59,178 nucleotides of DNA from Leadbetterella sp. (GTDB lineage Bacteria; Bacteroidota; Bacteroidia; Cytophagales; Spirosomataceae). This document shows positions 7,718-14,440 of the stretch, in pieces. The stretch covers positions 1 to 59,178 of the forward strand of contig JAHBUH010000026.1 of the NCBI GenBank assembly GCA_019638185.1, in the 5' to 3' direction. A program made the position numbers and the translations under genes. Numbering within the stretch: the first letter of the stretch is position 1; each line of letters begins with the position of its first letter. The notes under the pieces were generated by a model, which searched no databases, was not told where the DNA came from, and saw only the letters and a list, made by a program, of their open reading frames with translations.

Positions 7718-8377
7718 TCATGTCTCACCCACCACCCCGTTCTTCAGCCCCCACCTCACCAATCCCACTGCCGAGCTTACTCCTATTTTCTTCATCAGGT
7801 TACGGCGGTGGGTATCCACTGTGGCCGGACTGATGTTCAGGCGGGCGGCTATTTCCGTGCTTTCCAGGTCTTCGGCTATTAGGCGGATGATCTCTATTTC
7901 GCGTTTGGTCAGCGACTGGATATCCTGCACGCGGGTTCTGCCGGTGGCCGAGCTATCATCGGGGACTTCGGCCAGCTTACGCACTACCTTTTCCCCGAAG
8001 AATTTTTTACCGGAGGATACCACCTGGATGGCCTTTATCAGTTCTGTTTTTTCAGCGCTCTTCATCACAAAACCGTCTACCCCGGCCTGGATGCTTTCTT
8101 TAATAAAGGTGGCCTCCTCGTTCATGGTGAGCATAATGGTCTTTACCCGGGGGTGTTTTTCACGGAGACGGGCCAGCAGCTCCACTCCGTTCATCACCGG
8201 CATGTGGTAATCTAACAGCACTACATCGGCTTCGTATTTCTCCAGGAAATCCAGGACCTGAACACCGTTTCGCACTATGCCCACTACCTCTATAGTGCTC
8301 ACTGAGCCCATCAGCAGGGAAAGGCTGTCAGCTACGAGGGGGTGGTCATCGGCGATCAGGAGTCGGATCTTGCTCAT
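7718..8377 (-). CDS. NarL/FixJ-type response regulator
   Basis: 219 residues from the ATG of MSKIRLLIADDHP; a TTG two codons further upstream is less likely. The receiver domain (about 4-120) has acidic pocket D10/D11, phosphoacceptor D56 (LLDYHMP), the Thr switch (TMNEE) and the conserved Lys (VMKSAEK). The LuxR-type helix-turn-helix (about 152-210) contains LTKREIEIIRLIAEDLEST and the recognition helix ISPATVDTHRRNLMKKI. It should bind DNA as a dimer when phosphorylated. It lies 65 bp upstream of the small-protein/kinase/HopA1 operon on the same strand with no terminator between, so it could be co-transcribed with and control that operon. Its base composition matches the GC-richer genes to its right rather than the AT-rich cassette. 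The likely cognate kinase is at 3018. Confidence 0.9.
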   Translation of the reverse strand: MSKIRLLIADDHPLVADSLSLLMGSVSTIEVVGIVRNGVQVLDFLEKYEADVVLLDYHMPVMNGVELLARLREKHPRVKTIMLTMNEEATFIKESIQAGVDGFVMKSAEKTELIKAIQVVSSGKKFFGEKVVRKLAEVPDDSSATGRTRVQDIQSLTKREIEIIRLIAEDLESTEIAARLNISPATVDTHRRNLMKKIGVSSAVGLVRWGLKNGVVGET

Positions 8378-8455
8378 ATTCAATTATAAATGTACATTAT
8401 TTATCAATACCTTCCCTACATTAACAATACAAATATGAGCGGAGAAAACGGGTGA

Positions 8456-8481
8456 AAAAATACCGCCTGGGCGGTATTTTT
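8456..8481 (-). terminator. Rho-independent terminator after the lipoprotein gene
   Basis: AAAAATACCGC, loop CTGG, GCGGTATTTTT: an 11-bp perfect stem with A/T runs on both sides, so it works on either strand. It lies 50 bp beyond the stop at 8532 and ends the minus-strand lipoprotein transcript before the response regulator gene. Confidence 0.75.
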
Positions 8482-8531
8482 AGGGTTATGTAAAAATGAA
8501 CATTCCATGGCTGTAGTGATGAGATACCTCC

Positions 8532-10286
8532 TTAATTGCAATCGGGTAGAACAAAATCTCCGGTTATGGTAATCATGTCCAGGGCGGCATTATAGGTGGG
8601 GGTAAGCTCTCTAAAGCGGTGATCCCCGCCAGCCTTGGTAATCCTGGTCTCTTTCCGTCCGAAATGAACATCGAAGTCATTCCATGTCCCCTGGTAACTG
8701 ATCGTGGCTCTATATGTCCTTTCAAAAACATACGTACTTCCGTCCAGTTTCCCGTCTTCAAAATAAGTGAAGAAATCATCGTGGTAGTTTGTATACAAGT
8801 CCTGATTCAGACTAACCCAGCCGCTTGGCTTATAGAGAAGACCTTTTCGCTCGCATACAGCCGTAAGGTTTAAACCCAGGGCCACGGGTTTGGGTGGGTC
8901 AGGAATGGTGATAGTGATGGGAATAGTACTTTGATTGGTGCAGGAAAAATTTACTGTAATATCTGCTTCACCAACTACTTTTCCTGTACCGTTCTCCATT
9001 ATTTTTAGTTTCAACTTATCCCCTTCATAAATACCGTTAAAATTCGTACAGTCAATATAACAAAGACTCCCATTTGCTGTTCTAATGTGCTCTCCGCCGG
9101 TATAATAATACTCAAGAGGAAGTTTATTTCCCTTTTCATCAAACAGGATTCCGTAATAGCTGCCAAGATTATAATTAATATTTGAAGTAACCTTTAAACC
9201 TGTAGAAGCAGCACAGGCATTCTTTAATTCCGAGAAATAACTTATGCTCCAGTAACTCAAATGGGAGACCTCAAATTTAGCCTCCAGTTCGCCGTTGCTG
9301 TTTTTGGATACGACAGCTACACCTTCTTCTTTCCATTTGGATGTCCCCTCATCAAAGCTCCAGGTAGGAATGATAGCGCCCTCTTTAATAGCTTCACGAG
9401 TCTGCGGATTTCTGATGTCATCGGGGATCAGCATGCTTACTTCCAGAGGCTTGGAGAATTTTTTTATTTCTTTCCCTCCTGCATTCATCCTGATTGTGGC
9501 CAACCCTACTACGGTAAACTGAATATTATGTCTTTCTCCGGATTTAAACAGAACATTTTCCTGGATGAGGTTAGTAGGAAAAAGAACGAATGAATTTCCT
9601 TTGTTATAGTGACACATATAAATCTCCGCATTGACATTATCCGTATTGATCACATTACCTGCGGCATCCATTACCTGGGTACCGGGCTGAAAGGCTACCG
9701 AGCCCACTCCTGAGTCGGCATGGGTATTACTGCCGGCGGCTTCCCTCAGGGAAGTGCCTGCTTTAGAGGCTGCAATTCTTGCGGATGGACTCGTGTTAAA
9801 AAGACTGAATTTTCCCCCTGATGTAGACACGTTCGCCTGTACGGAAGTTACTCCTTTGGGTGGGGCTTTTAAGTTTACCAGGGGCATTACTAATTGAACA
9901 GGCTCTGTGCCGGTCAGGGTAAATGTCCGGCGGGAAGTAAGGTAGCCGGGCGCTTCGGCTTCCACGGTAAACTTTACGGGTGCCGACGGAGACGCCACTA
10001 TGCCCCGGGCCAGCTTCAGGGTAAGTATATTTCTTGTAGGGCTAAAGTTTCTCTTACCGGCATCATTTAATACATACGCGGCCTTGTCTCCGGTGATCTT
10101 CACGGTAATCTTGTCAGGTGCGGTTTCATTTTCGGGATTCGCATCCACAAACTGCAATAAAACCGGAGAATTAACCTTGCCATCACTCACCACCAGGCTC
10201 ACCCCCTCAAAAGGATTCATCTCTTTGCACCGCCCGGTGATCAGCACAAGCACCAGGCATGCCATATAAATTGTAATGTTCTTCAT
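8532..10286 (-). CDS. Outer-membrane or surface lipoprotein of unknown function
   Basis: 584 residues from the ATG at 10284-10286, which puts a lipoprotein signal peptide at the N terminus (MKNITIYMACLVLVLITGRC, lipidated Cys at residue 20; Arg at -1 is not the classical lipobox). A longer frame from 10316 would overlap the preceding gene and bury the signal. The body appears to be built of beta-sandwich-like segments: about 30-130 (KVTITGDKAAYVLN; ARGIVASPSAPVKFTVEAEA), about 190-340 with a ZU5/GAIN-like look (GVGSVAFQPGTQVMDAAGNV; FEVSHLSYWSISYF), and a C-terminal part with several cysteines. I do not recognise a named family. It follows the barrel gene at 10300 by 13 bp, so the two probably form one outer-membrane unit. 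Confidence 0.7.
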   Translation of the reverse strand: MKNITIYMACLVLVLITGRCKEMNPFEGVSLVVSDGKVNSPVLLQFVDANPENETAPDKITVKITGDKAAYVLNDAGKRNFSPTRNILTLKLARGIVASPSAPVKFTVEAEAPGYLTSRRTFTLTGTEPVQLVMPLVNLKAPPKGVTSVQANVSTSGGKFSLFNTSPSARIAASKAGTSLREAAGSNTHADSGVGSVAFQPGTQVMDAAGNVINTDNVNAEIYMCHYNKGNSFVLFPTNLIQENVLFKSGERHNIQFTVVGLATIRMNAGGKEIKKFSKPLEVSMLIPDDIRNPQTREAIKEGAIIPTWSFDEGTSKWKEEGVAVVSKNSNGELEAKFEVSHLSYWSISYFSELKNACAASTGLKVTSNINYNLGSYYGILFDEKGNKLPLEYYYTGGEHIRTANGSLCYIDCTNFNGIYEGDKLKLKIMENGTGKVVGEADITVNFSCTNQSTIPITITIPDPPKPVALGLNLTAVCERKGLLYKPSGWVSLNQDLYTNYHDDFFTYFEDGKLDGSTYVFERTYRATISYQGTWNDFDVHFGRKETRITKAGGDHRFRELTPTYNAALDMITITGDFVLPDCN

Positions 10287-10299
10287 TGATATAAAAAGT

Positions 10300-10974
10300 T
10301 TAGTCCAGCCGTACATTGATCTTAAGGTTCAGAATGGGCCAGTATTTCCAGTCTTTGGTATTGTTTTCTATGGTGGAAGCTTCTTCTGACATGCTCACCA
10401 GTTTCTCGGTGCCGGTAAGGGTGATTTTGGGGGAAGACAACAGGAAAGAGCCCAGTTCCACCCCTACACCTACCCGTTTCCGGGGGATGCTGCGCCCTAT
10501 ACCCAGGGCGGCGAACGGGGCCAGGGTGCTGGTATAATCCATGACGTAATTAATTTCTCCCACCTCATCCGGGGTATACGTTTCCCCGTTTACTTCATAG
10601 TTTTCAGCGGCACGAAAATGCAGGTCGGCCTTACCCCGGGTGATGTAAGCGGCCCCGCCCACTATTTTAAAAATACCGGAAGGGGAAGGCGTAAACACCA
10701 GTGAAAGCGCCGGTACAGACATTTTCACAGCGCCGTTCATATTCAGCTTCTGTTCAGATACAGTGAGCGGGAAGTCAGGCTTATACTGCAGGTAGCCGTA
10801 GCTCAGCCGGGCGGTTAAGCGGGGTTTAAACGCATAATTCAGTTCCAGGCCGGGGAAGGTGCCCAGGTTCAGGCTTAACCCGAACCTGCCCGGTGCGGCA
10901 GCCAGGCTGTCCTGTGCCCGGAGGGCAGGCAGGCATCCCAGCATTAAAAAGATAAATAGAATCCTGTTTTTCAT
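10300..10974 (-). CDS. Outer-membrane beta-barrel protein, unknown function
   Basis: 224 residues with a signal peptide (MKNRILFIFLMLGCLPALRAQ). The mature part consists of alternating amphipathic strands ending in hydrophobic/aromatic residues (FGLSLNLGTFPGLELNYAF; LTARLSYGYLQYKPDF; LAPFAALGIGRSIP; VGVGVELGSFLLS) and closes with a strand, WPILNLKINVRLD. This matches small 8-10-stranded barrels of Bacteroidota. It precedes the lipoprotein gene 8532-10286 with a 13-bp gap. Function is unknown; a structural or binding role in the outer membrane together with that lipoprotein is an inference. Confidence 0.75.
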   Translation of the reverse strand: MKNRILFIFLMLGCLPALRAQDSLAAAPGRFGLSLNLGTFPGLELNYAFKPRLTARLSYGYLQYKPDFPLTVSEQKLNMNGAVKMSVPALSLVFTPSPSGIFKIVGGAAYITRGKADLHFRAAENYEVNGETYTPDEVGEINYVMDYTSTLAPFAALGIGRSIPRKRVGVGVELGSFLLSSPKITLTGTEKLVSMSEEASTIENNTKDWKYWPILNLKINVRLD

Positions 10975-11086
10975 ATAAAATGGTTTTTGAGTACGTGTAT
11001 AATTTTCGGAAATGGGGCGCTTTCCGCAGGCGCACGCAGAATCAGGTAAATCATGGTATTAAGGGTTTATTTCAGGGGTTTTGGGT

Positions 11087-11707
11087 TTATTTCAGGGTTT
11101 GAATGATACAGATATAAGGTTTACGTTTTCGCTGTTTTATCAGCCCGTTTTTACGGAGTTTTACCCGGCTTTTCCGGACGGTGTCACGCTCATTACCACC
11201 GATGGTTTCGGCATATTTCCGGAAGAGGCCCTTCCCGGTTCTCACCACGATGGCGCCATGGGAAGCATAACTGCTGTCTCTCCGGGCGTGCTCAAAATCA
11301 ATGCGTACCCTGGTACGGTTAGCCTGGATAATATCGCCGGGGCGAGGTGCGTAGGCGTTCACTGGCCGGGCCCGGAATACGCCTTCTTCGCGGTCGGTAT
11401 TGCGGATAGCTTCGTAAACAAACTGCGAATGCGCATCGGCAAACCGGAATTCAGCGGGTGTGGCCCCGGCCGTTTTCACACAGTAAGATACAAACACCGC
11501 TGACCAGGGATCAGTCACACATTCGGTTACGGTGGTCCCCACTACCTGCCAGTATTTCCTGATCTGCTCGCAGAAAACGGGGTCTGTCTCTTTTAGCCGG
11601 TGGTATGCCGCATGCTCTGCCAAAGCCGTACTTACCAGTCCCCGGGCATAGGGGCTAAGTGTATCGGGAGGCAGGGCAAATGCCACAAAAGCAAAGAGAA
11701 GGGTCAT
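11087..11707 (-). CDS. DUF2272 domain protein, putative CHAP/NlpC-like hydrolase
   Basis: 206 residues with a hydrophobic, signal-like N terminus (MTLLFAFVAFALPP). The DUF2272 pattern is clear: PWSAVFVSYCVKTAG with a candidate catalytic Cys, then AHSQFVYEAIR, PGDIIQANR, SHGAIVV with a candidate catalytic His, and GGNERDTVRKSRVKL. The order Cys, then Pro-Gly-Asp, then His matches CHAP/NlpC-P60 cysteine hydrolases that act on peptidoglycan; DUF2272 itself has no proven activity known to me. It is transcribed divergently from the sensor kinase at 11830 and is separated by 112 bp from the barrel gene downstream. Confidence 0.75.
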   Translation of the reverse strand: MTLLFAFVAFALPPDTLSPYARGLVSTALAEHAAYHRLKETDPVFCEQIRKYWQVVGTTVTECVTDPWSAVFVSYCVKTAGATPAEFRFADAHSQFVYEAIRNTDREEGVFRARPVNAYAPRPGDIIQANRTRVRIDFEHARRDSSYASHGAIVVRTGKGLFRKYAETIGGNERDTVRKSRVKLRKNGLIKQRKRKPYICIIQTLK

Positions 11708-11759
11708 ATCTGTTGGCTATTTAACGTCACAAAGATGCGGCCGCCCCCTGAAAGCCGGA

Positions 11760-11781
11760 ATCCCCCGTTTGGGGGATTTTT
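11760..11781. repeat. C5/G5 hairpin followed by T-run, second copy
   Basis: ATCCCCC, loop GTTT, GGGGGAT, then TTTT. It has the same stem as the hairpin at 2635-2652 with a complementary loop. Again it lies between divergent genes, upstream of a sensor kinase gene; its T-run overlaps the predicted -33 region of the 11800 promoter. Confidence 0.5.
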
Positions 11782-11807
11782 CAGCCCAACTTTCTTTTCT
11801 ACTTTTG
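11777..11807 (+). promoter_or_regulatory. Bacteroidota-type promoter for the 7TMR-DISM kinase gene
   Basis: The -7 element TACTTTTG (11800-11807) matches TAnnTTTG. A TTTT lies 19 bases upstream (11777-11780), in the place of the -33 TTTG. Transcription should start near 11814, about 16 bases before the ATG. Confidence 0.5.
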
Positions 11808-11829
11808 ATCTATAAATTTTGGCGGTTTT

Positions 11830-13602
11830 ATGATAAAAGCTTTTTTACTGCTTATTATCCCCCTGGCCCAGGTCATTTTCAGGCCGGAGGCTTCCATGCA
11901 GACTTTTGAAAACCAATATGCGTATTACGTAGACAGCACGAACGCCCTGTCGGTAGAGGCGCTGCTGGCCGCGCCCCGGCACTTTACCGTGATCCCCACG
12001 CCGTCAGCCCATTTTGGCCGCAACCTGAACACCCATTGGCTCCGCTTACCCGTCAGAAACACCCAAAACAAAGCCATAAAACTCTATCTCCAAAACAGCC
12101 ACCCGTACATTGATAACCTGGAATTCTACCAGGTCAGAAACGGACGGGTAGTGAAAGAAGCGGCCTTTGATTACGAAAAAAAACGGAAAGTAAACCTGGT
12201 CAGGGAAGTGGCCCGGCCTACTTTCCAGGTAGACCTGGAGGCCGGGGAAGAGGCCGTGGTGTATGCTAAATTCAGAAACGCGGCCGGTACCCTCATCTTT
12301 GACGTAAGGCTCTTCGGTGAAGAATCTTTCCTGCGTTCCACCCTGCACGAAGAACGGATCTACAATGTGCTGATGGGTACTCTGCTGGCGTTTTCGGTTT
12401 TGGCATTCTGCTATTTTATCATATCAAAATCAGCGATTTATTTATACTACGGCCTCTATACTTTATTCATCAATATTGCCATCCAGGGCCAGACCGGCCG
12501 GCTCTATAATATGCTGGATTTTAAAATTGACTTTTTTAACGGCGATTCCAGCTTCCGCTACTACGGAAGCCTGGCACTCATAGCTAACATCCTCTTCCTG
12601 AAAGAGCTGTTCGGCGAAAAGCCCTGGAAAGGCATCTATAAATACATGAGCCTTACTTTTCTGAGCCTGGGCATCTTCCTGAACGTGGTCACGTTTTTTG
12701 ACTGGGGTTTTATTTATTACAAAGTAAACAGCCTGGTGAATGTGTACACCCTGTTCAGCGGCGTATTCCTTCTTAATCTCTTGTATTTTATCAATAAAAA
12801 GAAAAAAGCCTATGTGCTATACCTGGTCAGCTTCCTGCCCCTCATTATTTTACTGGCTTACCGTTTAGTGACGCTGGCCGGTGTGATGCATACTCCCGTT
12901 AACTTCTCGCACTTTACCCCGCCGGCCCTGGCGCTGGAGTCGCTTATTCTGCTGGTAGGGCTATCCAAGAGCTTTATCCGCCAGCTGTTGGAAAAAAATA
13001 GGCTCGAAAAACACTTGAAAGTGGCGCATATTGAAACCCAGGAAGCGGAAAGACAGAAGATTGCGGCTGACCTGCACGATGACCTGGGCTCTACCCTGGC
13101 CCTGCTGAAAGATAAGATTGCGAGCGGTTCCGATGCCTCGCTGGACATTGTCAATAAAGCCCTGAAAGACCTTCGTTCCATCTCTCACCAGCTCATGCCC
13201 CAGGAGTTTGAGCATCTGGGGTTCCGGAAATCGCTAGAGAAATATATCCTGGAGCACAATGAATCGGCAGAACTGCAGATAAGCCTGATTTTTTACGGGG
13301 AAAATACCGGTTTGCCGCCTGAAAAAGAGTTGAACATCTACCGCATCCTGACGGAGCTCATCCATAATACTAAAAAACACAGTACGGCAAAAGAGGTATG
13401 CATCCAGATGACACGGCGGGACGACTGCTTTTCCGTAAGCTACGAAGAATCCGGCGGCGGCGCACCTGACGCTCCTGATGCCGGAGGCCTGGGGCAGCGG
13501 TCAGTGGAATCCCGGCTAAGGTATATTGATGCCCGTATCCTGGAAAATAAATTCGGAAAAAACGGCTACCTGCTGGTTTTTGAAACTAAGCCCGGCGAAT
13601 AA
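11830..13602 (+). CDS. 7TMR-DISM sensor histidine kinase
   Basis: 590 residues. Signal-like N terminus, then an extracytoplasmic 7TMR-DISMED2-type sensor (about 30-170; NTHWLRLPVRNTQNKAIKLY, IDNLEFYQV), a seven-helix 7TMR-DISM membrane domain (about 180-385), a short coiled coil, and a HisKA_3 domain with QKIAADLHDDLGSTLALLKD (H416). DISM sensors are thought to bind carbohydrate or similar ligands. The HATPase part has a normal N box (ELIHNTKKHS), but the G1 box reads YEESGGGAP where D-x-G-x-G is expected, so the adenine-contacting Asp appears replaced by Glu or Ser. The cognate regulator gene follows after 86 bp. Together they may control the TonB receptor/lipoprotein pair directly downstream. 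Confidence 0.88.
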   Translation: MIKAFLLLIIPLAQVIFRPEASMQTFENQYAYYVDSTNALSVEALLAAPRHFTVIPTPSAHFGRNLNTHWLRLPVRNTQNKAIKLYLQNSHPYIDNLEFYQVRNGRVVKEAAFDYEKKRKVNLVREVARPTFQVDLEAGEEAVVYAKFRNAAGTLIFDVRLFGEESFLRSTLHEERIYNVLMGTLLAFSVLAFCYFIISKSAIYLYYGLYTLFINIAIQGQTGRLYNMLDFKIDFFNGDSSFRYYGSLALIANILFLKELFGEKPWKGIYKYMSLTFLSLGIFLNVVTFFDWGFIYYKVNSLVNVYTLFSGVFLLNLLYFINKKKKAYVLYLVSFLPLIILLAYRLVTLAGVMHTPVNFSHFTPPALALESLILLVGLSKSFIRQLLEKNRLEKHLKVAHIETQEAERQKIAADLHDDLGSTLALLKDKIASGSDASLDIVNKALKDLRSISHQLMPQEFEHLGFRKSLEKYILEHNESAELQISLIFYGENTGLPPEKELNIYRILTELIHNTKKHSTAKEVCIQMTRRDDCFSVSYEESGGGAPDAPDAGGLGQRSVESRLRYIDARILENKFGKNGYLLVFETKPGE

Positions 13603-13688
13603 AAACGGGGGCGGGCTTGTGGTTTACCGGTTTTTTTGATAAATTTATTATGAGAATACCGGATACGTATTTTTATAAGACCACCCCT

Positions 13689-14303
13689 ATGACCAAAATA
13701 CTGATTGCTGACGACCACCAGCTGTATAGCGACGGCCTGAAATATACACTGGAAAAAGAGTTTAACGTGGTTTCCCAGATTTTTCACGGGAGAGATGTAT
13801 TGTTTGAAATTCAGCGCCATTTTCCCCACCTGGCTATATTGGATATTAACCTGCCCGGCACTAACGGACTGGACCTGGGCCGGATCGTCCGAAGCGACTT
13901 CCCCGAAGTAAAGGTGGTCTTTCTGAGCATGTACCGCGAGGAGGCCTTTGTGAAAATAGCCCGGGAAATAGGGGCCTACGGGTATTTTTGTAAAGAATCC
14001 AGCGGATCTGATATCCTGCAGGGCATTAAAAGAGTGCTCCGGGGAGAAGCGGTCTTCGAAACGCATCCGCCGGAAATACGCTCTGTACACTCCGGTGATT
14101 ATTTTGTAAAAACCTTTTCCCTCAGCCGGCGGGAACTGGAGGTCATTAAACAGATACGGCTCGGGCTAAGCTCAGAGCAGATCGCCGAGGCCATGTGTCT
14201 AAGCTATGAAACCATAAAATCACATCGCAAAAACATCTTCTTTAAGCTCAATATCAGCAAAGTATCCGAGCTCATAGCCTTTGCCATTAAAAACGGGATC
14301 TGA
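13689..14303 (+). CDS. NarL/FixJ-type response regulator (partner of the 7TMR-DISM kinase)
   Basis: 204 residues from the ATG of MTKILIADDHQLYSDG. A longer frame from 13617 would add 24 residues with no place in the receiver fold, so the internal ATG is preferred. The receiver has D8/D9, phosphoacceptor D52 (LAILDINLPG), a Ser switch (LSMYREE) and Lys in FCKESSG. A LuxR-type helix-turn-helix at the C terminus carries LSRRELEVIKQI and YETIKSHRKNIFFKLNI. Located just after its likely kinase and before a TonB-dependent receptor operon, which suggests ligand-responsive control of that uptake system. Confidence 0.9.
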   Translation: MTKILIADDHQLYSDGLKYTLEKEFNVVSQIFHGRDVLFEIQRHFPHLAILDINLPGTNGLDLGRIVRSDFPEVKVVFLSMYREEAFVKIAREIGAYGYFCKESSGSDILQGIKRVLRGEAVFETHPPEIRSVHSGDYFVKTFSLSRRELEVIKQIRLGLSSEQIAEAMCLSYETIKSHRKNIFFKLNISKVSELIAFAIKNGI

Positions 14304-14409
14304 CCTCCCGGCCCGGTACATTATGCCAATGTTAAATCAGCACCCCTATTCTTAACATAAACACAATATTCGGGAAGAGCTGCTTAAAACTCAGTTAACA
14401 CACGGGGTC

Positions 14410-14417
14410 TAATTTTG
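14410..14417 (+). promoter_or_regulatory. -7 promoter element for the TonB receptor gene
   Basis: TAATTTTG fits TAnnTTTG and lies 23 bp before the ATG at 14441. No clear -33 TTTG is present at the usual distance, which fits a promoter that needs an activator such as the adjacent response regulator (inference). Confidence 0.4.
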
Positions 14418-14440
14418 CGGAGAATTTCAGAATATCAAAT

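Noticed and set aside
10287-10316. Upstream start for the lipoprotein gene
   Set aside because: It would put ten extra residues before a clear lipoprotein signal peptide and overlap the preceding barrel gene.
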